NCBI RefSeq assembly: GCF_006385685.1
Contig: NZ_VFRP01000032.1
Coordinates: 1 to 37,326 of the forward strand
Length of the DNA stretch: 37,326 nucleotides
Direction of reading: 5' to 3'
Origin: Amaricoccus solimangrovi
GTDB taxonomy: Bacteria; Pseudomonadota; Alphaproteobacteria; Rhodobacterales; Rhodobacteraceae
Shown: piece by piece, positions 1-8,811 of the stretch
Numbering within the stretch: position 1 is the stretch's first letter
Layout: each line of letters begins with the position of its first letter
Program-made: the position numbers and the translations under genes
The notes under the pieces: generated by a model
What the model saw: only the letters and a program-made list of their open reading frames with translations
Databases searched by the model: none
What the model was told of the DNA's origin: nothing

Positions 1-75
1 GCCGAGGCGTGGATATTCATCGCCCATATCCGCGTCCTGACCAGGCGCCTCGCAAGGTATTGGCACGGCGCGTAG
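1..75 (+). pseudogene. C-terminal fragment, possibly of an IS5-type transposase
   Basis: Frame 1 is open from the window edge to a TAG at 73-75 and ends with the residues IAHIRVLTRRLAR. This tail resembles the C-terminal helix of IS5-family DDE transposases, where a hydrophobic stretch leads into an R-rich end. A perfect 7-bp hairpin follows at 86-102, as expected near an IS end. The stretch is too short for a firm assignment, and the 5' part lies outside the window. Confidence 0.3.
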
Positions 76-85
76 AGTTTCGAGT

Positions 86-102
86 CCGGCTCTGAGAGCC
101 GG
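86..102. repeat. 7-bp hairpin after the edge ORF
   Basis: CCGGCTC (86-92), a 3-nt loop TGA, and GAGCCGG (96-102) form a perfect stem 10 nt after the TAG at 73-75. No T-run follows, so it is not a classical terminator. It may be part of the end of an insertion sequence. Confidence 0.4.
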
Positions 103-297
103 CGCGCGGGCCTAGACGCGCATGTCCCGCTTTGGATCATCGTCGACGAAGCAAACATAGATCTGTCGGAACAGAGCTACTACTTCGAGCCGGGCGCGAA
201 GATGGGAGCCTTCAGCGCTCGCTTCACGAAAGCCGTCCAGACCCTCATGATCCAAGCGATCAAGGAGCGGAGGCTCAGCCGTACTATGCGCCGATAG
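103..297 (+). pseudogene. 3' remnant of an unidentified gene
   Basis: Frame 1 encodes a protein-like stretch that includes HVPLWIIVDEANIDL and ends in an Arg-rich tail at a TAG (295-297). No start codon with a ribosome binding site precedes it, and its upstream side abuts the presumed IS remnant. The simplest reading is the 3' end of a gene truncated by an insertion. I do not recognise the family. It lies 135 bp before the TrlF-type gene and may once have belonged to the same module. Confidence 0.35.
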
Positions 298-432
298 AGT
301 TGGGTCAGGCGGGCGGAATGTGGTCGTTCGCGCAAGCATACTCGAATGGCCGGTTTGAAGGCGGGCCACAGATTACTGGTTGCATGACCGGCTTCCGAGT
401 AGGAGATCAGAAGAAGAGCATCCGGGGGACCC

Positions 433-3396
433 ATGATCAACCGCGGTTCGGAATGGCACCGTTGGGAGCCGCATATTCATGCGCCCGGCACCCTGTTCAA
501 CAACCAGTTCAAAGGCCCCAACGCTTGGGGCGACTATTTGACCAACCTCGAACAGGCGACGCCCGTTATCCGCGCAATCGCGGTGACCGACTATTATTGC
601 ACCGAAACCTATCGTCGCGTCGACCGAGAGATGAGAGAAAACGGCCGCCTGCCACAGGTTGCGCTTGTTTTCCCCAATGTCGAGCTACGGCTTGATGTGG
701 CGACGGTGAAAGAGCGCTGGACCAACATCCACCTGCTCGTCTGTCCTGACGATCCGGAGCATGTGGCGGAGGTGGAACGATTTCTCGGCCGGCTGAGATT
801 TGAGGCCTTTGGCGACAACTTCGCCTGCACGCGAGAAGACCTCATCAAGCTGGGACGAAAATCCAAGCCGGAGCTAAGCGATGAGCGGACCGCGTTCCGC
901 CACGGCGCTTCACAGTTCAAGGTCAACTTCGGAAAATTGCGCGAAGAATACGGCAAGAGCGATTGGGCGAAGGAGAACATCCTGGTCGCCGTCGCAGGCG
1001 CCGAAACCGATGGTACGTCCGGCATCCGCGATGCCAATGACGCAACGTTGCGCCAGGAAATCGAGAAGTTCGCGCACGTTATTTTTGCCAGCAGTTCGGC
1101 GCAGCGCGATTTCTGGCTGGGACGAAAAAGCGGTGTTGGAGAGGACGTGCTGCGCGAGCGATACGACGGCTGCAAGCCCTGCCTGCACGGCAGCGACGCA
1201 CATGAGCAAGCGACCGTCGCCAAGCCCGATGGCGACCGCTATTCCTGGATCAAGGGCGCGTTGGAATTCGATGCGCTGCGCCAAGCCCATATCGATCCCG
1301 CCGGTCGGGCCTGTGTTGGCCCCCATCCCCCGTTTAGAGCCACCCCTGCACGTGTCATTGCTGAAATAGAATTGACGGGCGCGGACTGGGCGCAGACGCC
1401 GAAGCTCGCCCTCAATTCTGGTCTGGTCGCCATCATCGGCGCGCGGGGCTCGGGCAAGACCGCTCTCGCGGATGCGATCGCGGCGGGATGCGACGCCACG
1501 GAAGGCCGCTTGAGCAACGCGTCGTTTATCGTGCGGGCGCGTGAGCATCTCGACGGCGTCGGCGTCCGGCTGACTTGGGAGACCGGGGATCCGTCGATGC
1601 GCCCGTTGCTCGACGATGCCTTCGATCCGTCGCTCTATCCGCGGGCGCGCTATCTCTCACAGAAGTTCGTCGAAGAACTGTGCTCGGCCGATGGGCTGAA
1701 GGACGAATTGCTGAGCGAGATCGAGTGGGTCATTTTTGAAGCCCACAGCACGCTCGAACGCGATGGCGCGACGGATTTCGGCGAGCTGCTGGAGCTGCGG
1801 ACGACGGTGTTGCGCGACAACCGCACTCGCGACGAGGAGGCCATCGCGGCTCTCTCCGATCAGGTCGGGCTCGAGCGCGAGAAGCAAAGCCAGATCGTCG
1901 GCCTGAAATCGCAAATCACTCAGAAGGAAGCGCTGATCGCCGGCTACATCAAAAGCCGAGACACGTTGGTGACTGCCGGAAGCGCGGAGCGTATCGCGCG
2001 GCTGAACGCGCTGATCGAAGCCGCCGATCATGTCCGGACCCAGATCCGGTTGTGGTCGCAGGAATGCCAAGTCCTGCGGTCTCTGCAGAACGACGTGTCG
2101 GATTTCCGAACCAATCGCGCGCCCATGGCTCTGCGCACGAGCAAGCAGACCTTCGTCGGCGCGCATCTGGATGACAAGGCGTGGCAGGCGTTCCAACAGA
2201 CTTACGCCGGCAACGTCGACGGGACGTTGACCGAGCGGCTGGCACGGGCCGAACGGCAGGCAGCTACATGGCGGGGTAGGGAGCACCCTCGTAAGGCGAG
2301 CGATCAGAACCCCTATGTGGCCGATGACGCCGAGCTGAAGCGATTGTCGCTGGGCGAACTGGAGGCCGAGATCGGTCGCATTCAGCGCCTGATCAACATC
2401 GATACGGACACCGCCAATCGCCTGAGAACGATCACCACCAAAATCGGAGATGAGAATGCCGCGCTGAAGCGCCTGAAGGACGCGCTGGCCGATTGTGAAG
2501 GCGCCGCAGCGCGGACCACCCAGCTCCAAACAGATCGAGAGCAGGCCTATTTGAGGGTCTTCGAATCCATCGTCGCGGAAGAACAAGTGCTGCACACGCT
2601 GTATCGCCCGCTCATGGATCGGCTCGCGCAGGCGTCCGGGACGTTGCGCAAATTGTCCTTCTCGGTATCTCGCCATGCGGACGTGCATCGCTGGGCGACG
2701 GAGGGCGAAAGCCTGTTCGACAAGCGGCGCACCGGCCCTTTCAAAGGCGTGGGCACGTTGGAGACCTGGGCCGACGCGTTGCTGAAGCCGGCGTGGGAAT
2801 CGGGCGATCCGAAAGCCGTCGCGGAGGCGATGGCGGGATTTCGTCAGGCCCATCAGGCCGAGTTGCTCGATCTCTCCGAGGTTCCCCGATCACAGCAAGC
2901 GGATTATCGCTCTTGGCTGAGACGGTTCGCCAAATGGCTCTACGGCACCAGCCATATCGAGATCAGCTACAGTATCGACTACGAAGCGGTCGATATCCGC
3001 AAGCTCTCTCCGGGCACGCGCGGCATCGTCCTGCTGCTGCTCTATCTCGCCTTGGACGACAGCGATGATCGCCCCCTGATCATCGACCAGCCGGAAGAGA
3101 ACCTCGATCCTAAGTCAATCTTCGACGAGTTGGTCGAGCTTTTCATCGCCGCGAAGAATGTGCGCCAGGTCATTATGGTGACGCACAACGCGAACCTCGT
3201 CGTCAACACGGACGCTGATCAGGTCATCGTCGCGTTTTCCGGCACGCACACGCCCGGCAAGCTGCCGCCCATTCGCTATCTGTCGGGCGGCCTCGAAAAC
3301 GCGGAGATGCGCAAACACGTCTGCGACATCCTCGAAGGTGGCGACCGGGCCTTCAAGGAGCGCGCACGGCGACTTCGCGTCCGCCTCGATCGATGA
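433..3396 (+). CDS. TrlF-type PHP-domain / SMC-like AAA ATPase (987 aa)
   Basis: The N-terminus carries the PHP phosphoesterase signature HIH (residues 14-16) in the WEPHIHAPGT context, and a second metal-ligand-like GSDAHE near residue 253. An ABC/SMC-type ATPase follows: Walker A GARGSGKT (about 336-343), a long coiled-coil-rich middle (about 450-700), a signature-like LSPGTRG (about 858), Walker B LIIDQPEENLD (D885), and a switch His in VTHN (about 918). This order and length fit the TrlF family of PHP-ATPase fusions, which occur in mobile and defence islands and are presumed nucleic-acid-processing enzymes. The start is the ATG at 433, behind GGGGGAC. The stop overlaps an ATG of the next gene (ATGA, 3393-3396), so the two are probably translationally coupled. 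The family call is firm; a defence role is inferred. Confidence 0.85.
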   Translation: MINRGSEWHRWEPHIHAPGTLFNNQFKGPNAWGDYLTNLEQATPVIRAIAVTDYYCTETYRRVDREMRENGRLPQVALVFPNVELRLDVATVKERWTNIHLLVCPDDPEHVAEVERFLGRLRFEAFGDNFACTREDLIKLGRKSKPELSDERTAFRHGASQFKVNFGKLREEYGKSDWAKENILVAVAGAETDGTSGIRDANDATLRQEIEKFAHVIFASSSAQRDFWLGRKSGVGEDVLRERYDGCKPCLHGSDAHEQATVAKPDGDRYSWIKGALEFDALRQAHIDPAGRACVGPHPPFRATPARVIAEIELTGADWAQTPKLALNSGLVAIIGARGSGKTALADAIAAGCDATEGRLSNASFIVRAREHLDGVGVRLTWETGDPSMRPLLDDAFDPSLYPRARYLSQKFVEELCSADGLKDELLSEIEWVIFEAHSTLERDGATDFGELLELRTTVLRDNRTRDEEAIAALSDQVGLEREKQSQIVGLKSQITQKEALIAGYIKSRDTLVTAGSAERIARLNALIEAADHVRTQIRLWSQECQVLRSLQNDVSDFRTNRAPMALRTSKQTFVGAHLDDKAWQAFQQTYAGNVDGTLTERLARAERQAATWRGREHPRKASDQNPYVADDAELKRLSLGELEAEIGRIQRLINIDTDTANRLRTITTKIGDENAALKRLKDALADCEGAAARTTQLQTDREQAYLRVFESIVAEEQVLHTLYRPLMDRLAQASGTLRKLSFSVSRHADVHRWATEGESLFDKRRTGPFKGVGTLETWADALLKPAWESGDPKAVAEAMAGFRQAHQAELLDLSEVPRSQQADYRSWLRRFAKWLYGTSHIEISYSIDYEAVDIRKLSPGTRGIVLLLLYLALDDSDDRPLIIDQPEENLDPKSIFDELVELFIAAKNVRQVIMVTHNANLVVNTDADQVIVAFSGTHTPGKLPPIRYLSGGLENAEMRKHVCDILEGGDRAFKERARRLRVRLDR

Positions 3397-4973
3397 GGAC
3401 GGACGACGACATGGACAGCGAATTAGATCCCGATCGCATTGGTCGCATCGGCGAACGGTAGTTCGAAGTGCTCTGCGAGCGCGCAGGCCTCTATTGCAAC
3501 AAGAGCGTCGTCGACGTGCTGGGCTGGGATTTCATCGTGGAGTTCCCGATGACGCCGGCCGGCCAAGCGGTGCCTCTCGATCAACGCCCCACCAACGCCG
3601 CCCGCGTTCAGCTGAAATCGACACTCGGCCGCACCGGCAATCGTATCCGCCTCAGCCTGTCCGCCATCGATCGCTTGGCCAAGGACCCTCGGCCGGCACT
3701 CATCGTCGTGTTTCGGCTGCGAGCCGACGGCGACCTCCAGTCCGCCTATCTTGTCCACCTAGTCGGGAATGAGCTCGCGCGCGTTCTGAGGCGATTGAGA
3801 CTGGCGGAGGCCCGCAAGGCCCACGACATCAACCACACCGATATCAGCTACGACTATGAGAAAGTCGGGGTGCGCTTCGAGCCGACTCCCGCCGGCTTAT
3901 TGGCAGCCCTGAGTGCGGCGTGCGGACAAAATCCTGGCGCCTACACGATCGAGAAGCAACGGCAGCTCGCCGAGCTTGGCTATGAGAACGGCCAGTTCGA
4001 GGCTGAGGCACTTATCCAGATTGAGGGTCCAGAGCATTTCAACAGTCTGTTGCTCGGCCTCGCGCCCTTGAAGCCGCACCGCCTCCGCGTGTTCGACAGC
4101 CGGTTCGGCATACGCCTTCCTTATCAAGGCACGCTGTTCGACGACATCGAGGAGCTACGGCTTACGCCTCCGACTCTGGGTTCCTGCGAGATTTCGATCC
4201 GCGGACCCGGCTTCGGACAAGCGGCGCGGTTCGACGGCGAAATGTTCATCGGGCCGCCAATAGCCGAGCCGTATGGAGCAGAGCTTCTCATCCGCACCGC
4301 CGACTTCATTATCCGGCTGACACTGCCGGCGCTCAAGTTCGAGAGCGTCGGATCGATCGATGACATGGCGCATTCCCTGGAGGAGTGGGCGGAGCTGCTT
4401 CGCGCGCTCACGCTCATGGCGACGGGGCAAGCGACCCTGACGATTGCCGGAAACGAACGCATCCCGTCGATCACCTTCCCGGTCGATCAACCCATCACCG
4501 GACCATACCTCGACGAGATTCGGCTGATCTCCGCATTCTTGGACGGGTGGCTTCAGCTTCTCACGAACGCAGGCCTTCGCTCCACCGCGAGATTCAAGTT
4601 CGATGCGTTTTGGGAGGCGAATGAAGCCCGTATGGCGGTGGACATTCTGCTCAATCCGAAATCCCAGGCTCGCTTCGAGTTCCAGACCTTCGATATTGAA
4701 GAACCGTCGTCGCCTCCCGAATGCTTGTATTTCAACAGCGCGTCGTTTGCCGACACCAGCATAACCTTCAGCGCGAAGGTCTTCTTCGAGCGCTCCGATG
4801 ATCCGGAATGGCAGTATTGGTCGACCCGCTTCGAAGCTCTCGATGTGCGACCGAAGGTCGACGACATCGAAGAATACGGAATGGACCAGGCGACCGCCTG
4901 CGACCTGAAGCTTCTCATCGACCCGACGAACGTGACATTGGCGCCTCGGCGGGACATCAGAGCGAGGACTTGA
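3393..4973 (+). pseudogene. DUF4365-like (PD-(D/E)XK-type) protein with an in-frame amber codon
   Basis: The frame opens at ATG 3393 (ATGA overlap with the TrlF-type gene) or ATG 3411 and reads into RIGRIGER, then meets TAG at 3459-3461. It continues in the same frame as FEVLCERAGL. The context GER-stop-FE matches the IGE..FE..C start typical of DUF4365 proteins, so the codon was probably CAG (Gln). Downstream lie GWD (D at about 3528), an acidic residue at about 3540 and VQLK (from about 3606), the spacing of a PD-(D/E)XK-type active site. About 350 further residues are unrecognised. Expression could restart at GTG 3468, but that removes the first helix. Intact, it would be about 526 aa. The pairing suggests it is the nuclease partner of the ATPase. 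The amber may be a true mutation or a sequence error. Confidence 0.65.
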
Positions 4974-4989
4974 AGGCGGGGCAAGGTAC

Positions 4990-5170
4990 AGCTTAGCCTC
5001 CACCATGACCGAACACAGCGCTCTCGGGCCATTGATGTGGCAGAGGAACGCGAGTTTTCGGGCTGCATGCTTGCCAACGCGGGAGATCGATCCGGGGCAC
5101 AGGCGGACGTTGACCTTAAGGTCTGCGAACGTCGGCTTTGGGCCGAGCGCCGTCATTCCCAGGCGGCGCG
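4990..5170 (-). repeat. Possible copy of a dispersed alphaproteobacterial intergenic repeat
   Basis: Read on the minus strand from 5156, this stretch gives a pseudo-peptide beginning MTALGPKPTFADLK. That is close to the start of a very common spurious ORF (MSALGQKQTF-type) found in many intergenic copies in rhizobial genomes. There is no ribosome binding site, and the segment fills the gap between two convergent genes. I read it as non-coding repeat DNA rather than a gene; the family link is from memory. Confidence 0.3.
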
Positions 5171-5207
5171 GCATTGGGCCCAAGCGCGCTCTGCCAAGTC
5201 GTCGACA

Positions 5208-6641
5208 TCAATCCCGGACGAGCTGCCAGAAGCCATGTTTGCGCGCATGCCTTTTCCGGAGAGCCGCGACGAAATCCGAATGCGTCGCGAACTCGTGGTA
5301 GTTTTCGATAGCGCGATCGTTCGCCTGGCATTCGGCGAGATGGCGCGCCGCATGCCGGTAGCGTTTGGATTTCGCTCCGTCGAGCGTGTCCTCGATCATC
5401 GCCCGCCGCGTGAGGCTCGCGGCCAGCGGATGTCTGGTATCCAGCGCGGCGGCGGCCGGCGTGAGGGTATAGTAGGCATTGCCGTCGAGTTCATTGAACC
5501 GGCTCATGACCATGTGCGCGGCGCGGTCGTACGCGGGCCAGTTGATCAGGAGGGCGATGGCGGCGCCGAGATGGGGGAAGGTTTCCGCGAAGCCGAGCGC
5601 GCGTTCCTCGGCTTCGATGTCCTCGAAATCCGGCAGGAGCCTGAGATATTTCCGAAGGCTGGATTCGCCGAGCGTCCGCTCGAACCCGAGCCACAGATGC
5701 CGCTTGAGCTCCTCGGTCCTGCCTTGCCTCTCGAGGCACTCCTCGAGGATCTGGTCGAGAGCGAAGCTGAAATGCCCCGCCCCAGCCTTCTCGGCGTCGC
5801 GAGCGCGTGTGATCAGATCGAAGGCTTCGTCGACACGTCCCGCGTCCAGGAGCCGCCGCGCGACATCCGGGGCGATCGTGCCGAAGGTCAGCTGCTCCGC
5901 CGAGTAACGCGCCATATAGGCGTCGACGTCGCCCTGGGCATCGGCCACATCGGCGAGGATGATCGACCGCGTCGTCTCCTTGTTGCGCCGGACGGCTTCC
6001 TCGGCGGGCGAGGACAACCCGTAGGATCGATATCGCGCGATCTCCCCCTCCGTCGGAGGCGCGTCCGCCCAGGCGTTGGTGATCCGCTTGAGGTGCTCCA
6101 ATCCGTCCCGGCCGAGCGCCGCCGCCATCGCCGGAATGATCCCGTCGAATTCGCCGTAACCGGCGTCGGCGACGGCGGGGAGGATCCGCTCCGCCTGCGC
6201 TTCGGGATCGACGGAAAGCCTGGGCGCAAGTCTGGCAACCGCTTCGATCACGTCGTCGAACACGCCGCCGATCGCGCCATTGCTGTCGTCGGCGCGTTCG
6301 TGGATCGACGGCGCCAGCTGCAGAAAGCTCCAGAGAAGCTCGAAAGCCGCCTCCGTGTCATGCGGCGCGACCACCTCCTCGATCAGGCGGACCAAACCCT
6401 CGAGGTCCTTCACCAGCGCCTTCTGCCCGTGCCAGTCCATGAAGCTGCTCGAGCGCCGGAGCGACGCGAACCGCTTCCGTATATCCGAAGCGACGTCCTC
6501 GGGTCCCTGCGCCGCGCTGAGTTCCATGCGCGCGCGGCGCTGGAGCGCGGCATTGCCCGCGACAAGCTCCATGACCAGAGCGGCGAGCTTTTCCGCGCCC
6601 AGTCGTTCCAGATTGGCTGCGTTCAGGGTCTTCTTGGACAT
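5208..6641 (-). CDS. DUF6880-family helical-repeat protein (477 aa)
   Basis: The protein starts MSKKTLNAANLERLGAEKL and is almost wholly alpha-helical, with repeated short hydrophobic helix pairs (ILADVADAQGD, ARRLLDAGRVDEAFDLI, RHLAECQANDRAIENY) like TPR/HEAT-type scaffolds. The N-terminal helix motif, the length and the C-terminal FVAALRKRHARKHGFW stretch match what I know as DUF6880. The function is unknown. The start at 6641 is preferred because the 25 residues before it are Pro/Arg-rich and unlike the family. It converges on the defence pair across a 234-bp gap and probably forms its own transcript. No catalytic motif is visible. Confidence 0.7.
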   Translation of the reverse strand: MSKKTLNAANLERLGAEKLAALVMELVAGNAALQRRARMELSAAQGPEDVASDIRKRFASLRRSSSFMDWHGQKALVKDLEGLVRLIEEVVAPHDTEAAFELLWSFLQLAPSIHERADDSNGAIGGVFDDVIEAVARLAPRLSVDPEAQAERILPAVADAGYGEFDGIIPAMAAALGRDGLEHLKRITNAWADAPPTEGEIARYRSYGLSSPAEEAVRRNKETTRSIILADVADAQGDVDAYMARYSAEQLTFGTIAPDVARRLLDAGRVDEAFDLITRARDAEKAGAGHFSFALDQILEECLERQGRTEELKRHLWLGFERTLGESSLRKYLRLLPDFEDIEAEERALGFAETFPHLGAAIALLINWPAYDRAAHMVMSRFNELDGNAYYTLTPAAAALDTRHPLAASLTRRAMIEDTLDGAKSKRYRHAARHLAECQANDRAIENYHEFATHSDFVAALRKRHARKHGFWQLVRD

Positions 6642-6913
6642 CGGGTTCCGGGCCGCGCTCAGGGCGTCGAGGATGACCGAGGGGAGGTGGCGCCGCAATC
6701 CGGGACGGCGGGGCACGCCGTGATTTCGAGACGAAACAGACCCTGGCGGCGCGCGGGCCAGCCACTTGAGCGCCGCTGACGACGCGCGGCGGTTGTCTGG
6801 AGTAGCAAGTACCTGATGGAAGCGGCTGTCAAAGCGCGAGCGGTTTCAGCGCAAGCTATTGACCCGACCAAGTCAACCTCGTCACTCTGATGACAGGCAA
6901 GGGAGGGTGAGAC

Positions 6914-7457
6914 ATGCGATACGGAGCCAGTCGTTCGGCTTGTCTGCTCGCGGCCGCCTGCGCGCCCGCGACTCCACCCGCGCCAAACCACACGCCGCTG
7001 ACCCTGGCCTATGCCGAGGCGGACAGCGAGAAGCTGTGGGAACCGCGGGCGACCACGACGGATTCGCTGCGACTCCTGATGGTCGAAGCGGAACTCGGCT
7101 CCCGCGGCCAGTTCGAGAGCGGCGATCGCTATCTCGGTCCCGCTCCAGGTCCTCGGTCGGTGCGTACCGATACGCGCGCTCAGGGCCCTCACTCCACGAT
7201 CGGAATTGTTCGGACTTCCCGTCGCCTCGGCGCAGCGCTTCTTCCTGTCGGCGGGGGGACCGAGCTTCGACCCGCATGGGCTTGATCGAGATGGCGACGG
7301 GAACGCCTGCGAGTGGGGAACCAAACCGCGCGAGATCCACGCGGCCAGAACGCCGGTCCAAGTGGCGCGGCGTGTCGAGAGCCGGTGCTACGTTGGCCCC
7401 AGAGGCGGGACATACACGATCACCGCGAGCGGATACAAAGACTACGATGGCTGTTGA
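6914..7457 (+). pseudogene. Excalibur-domain lipoprotein broken by two frameshifts
   Basis: A start with a good GGAGG site (about 6903) encodes a lipoprotein signal with lipobox LAAAC. The sequence then runs plausibly to GQFESGDRYLG near 7135 in frame 2. The homologous reading continues in frame 1 (SSVGAYRYARSGPS to NCSDFPS, about 7147-7220) and then in frame 3 (ASAQRFFLSAGGPS). Frame 3 contains the excalibur Ca-binding motif DRDGDGNACEWG and ends with the usual CYVGPRGGTYTITASG tail and a terminal Cys (stop 7455-7457). Intact, it would be a secreted lipid-anchored protein of about 180 aa. Two single-base changes near 7.14 and 7.22 kb explain the frame jumps. It is either a decayed gene or contains two sequence errors. 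Confidence 0.65.
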
Positions 7458-7526
7458 GCGTTTCGCCGGCGGCGCGGGATCTTATCCCGGCTCGGGCGGT
7501 CGCGTCACACCGATCGGTCCGAACCG

Positions 7527-7742
7527 ATGAAGCGCCTGAACGCGAACGGGGTGGCCTGCGTCGAGTACCTGCTGGCGAAACTCGACGCGATGATCGCCGA
7601 GCGGACCGCCGCGTCCGATCAACCGGATATCGTCCGGGCCTCGATCGCGGAAATGAGGGAGACGCGGGATTGGCTTCGAAGCCTGCTGCGAGGAGAGAAT
7701 GCCCCCTCCCATCGCGAACCCCCTCGGGATTGGCTCCACTAG
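7527..7742 (+). CDS. Small unknown protein (71 aa)
   Basis: The ORF has a plausible soluble composition: an amphipathic helix (VEYLLAKLDAMIAERTA), an acidic middle and a helix ending RDWLRSLLRG. It has no signal peptide, membrane segment or recognised motif. No strong ribosome binding site precedes ATG 7527. It lies between the broken lipoprotein and the convergent virB11. Alternative frames here are Pro/Arg-rich, which favours this one, but it could be spurious. Confidence 0.4.
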   Translation: MKRLNANGVACVEYLLAKLDAMIAERTAASDQPDIVRASIAEMRETRDWLRSLLRGENAPSHREPPRDWLH

Positions 7743-7778
7743 TTTCAACGGCGCGTCGCTTGACATCACGCCGCCGCT

Positions 7779-8810
7779 TCAGTCCGCCAGCGCCGGCAGG
7801 AAGACCTCGAGCACGCCGCGCCGTCCGTCGCGGCGTCCGACCTGGACGATGAGATCGAGGGTGCGGGTGGCGTAGTCGAGCACATCGGCGCGGGTCTGTC
7901 CGGCGCCGGCGCGCATCACCATGAGCGCGAGGCGTTCGAGCGCGAGCACCGGGCTGTCGGCGTGTATGGTCGAGATCGAGCCGGGATGGCCGGTGTTGAT
8001 CGCCTCGAGGAAGGCGAGGGCCTCGGGCCCGCGCATCTCGCCGAGGATGAGCCGGTCGGGCCGCATCCGGAGGGCGGAGACCAGGAGCTGCGCGGGCGAA
8101 CGCTCGGAGTCGCCGAGGCGTTCGGCGATGAGCGCGACGGCGTTCGGATGCGGCGGATGCAGCTCGCGCGCGTCCTCGATGGTGACGAGCCGCTCGGCGG
8201 GATCGGCGCGGGCGAGGAGCGCGCGGGCGACCGTGGTCTTGCCCGAGGAGGTGCCGCCGGAGACGAGGATGTTCATCCGCTCGCCGATGGCGCGGTCGAA
8301 GAGCTCGGCGAGCCGGCCCTCGCGCGCAAGCCGGGCGATCCCGGCGAGGCGGGCGCGGCGCTCGCCCTCGACGCTGACCTGGTGGCCGGCGAGAAAACCG
8401 ATCTCGCCGAGATCGAGCACGCGGGCGACGTATTTGCGGATCGACAGCGCGGCGCCGTCCTCGACCGCCGGCGGCACCACCACCTGTACGCGAAGCGCCT
8501 GGCCGAAGGCGCGCAGGCTGCCCGAGACCAGCGGATGCCTCGGCCCGATCCGGTTGCCGGTCTCGCCGGCGAGATGATCGGCGAGCCGGCGCAGCCGCTC
8601 GGGCGCGAAGCGGTGCGCGGTTGCGACCATGTGCTCGGCCTCGGCGCGCTCGATCCAGACCGCGCCGTCGGGATTCACCACGACTTCGTTGACCGCGTCG
8701 GAGACGAGCAGCTCGCGGAGGTCGCGCAGCTCGTGTTCGGCGTGGCTCGCAGAAGCGGGACTGGTCGAGGTCAGGGCAGGATGGCGAGGGGAGAGGGGCG
8801 TGTCGTACAT
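7779..8810 (-). CDS. virB11: VirB11 secretion ATPase (343 aa)
   Basis: This is a hexameric traffic ATPase of type IV secretion, acting on the cytoplasmic face. The N-terminal domain includes LRELLVSDAVNEVVVN, followed by Walker A GGTSSGKT (185-192), the Asp box VTIEDARELH, Walker B LILGEMRG and the His box INTGHPGSISTIHAD. The length is normal. The start chosen is the ATG at 8810, directly after the virB10 stop codon (TAG, then one base, then ATG), which implies coupled translation. The ORF could extend upstream, but only through low-complexity Ser/Pro/Arg sequence that is a shadow of virB10. It is the last gene of the operon. Confidence 0.93.
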   Translation of the reverse strand: MYDTPLSPRHPALTSTSPASASHAEHELRDLRELLVSDAVNEVVVNPDGAVWIERAEAEHMVATAHRFAPERLRRLADHLAGETGNRIGPRHPLVSGSLRAFGQALRVQVVVPPAVEDGAALSIRKYVARVLDLGEIGFLAGHQVSVEGERRARLAGIARLAREGRLAELFDRAIGERMNILVSGGTSSGKTTVARALLARADPAERLVTIEDARELHPPHPNAVALIAERLGDSERSPAQLLVSALRMRPDRLILGEMRGPEALAFLEAINTGHPGSISTIHADSPVLALERLALMVMRAGAGQTRADVLDYATRTLDLIVQVGRRDGRRGVLEVFLPALAD

Positions 8811-8811
8811 C

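Noticed and set aside
132-695. Plus-strand ORF of 187 codons overlapping the TrlF-type start
   Set aside because: It is Arg-rich, overlaps the clear TrlF-type gene in another frame and lacks any domain.
1657-2853. Long minus-strand ORF of 398 codons
   Set aside because: It is antisense to the coiled-coil part of the TrlF-type gene with shadow-like composition (many R, Q and H).
5037-6779. 580-codon plus-strand ORF
   Set aside because: It is antisense to the DUF6880 gene, with alternating charged residues typical of a high-GC shadow frame.
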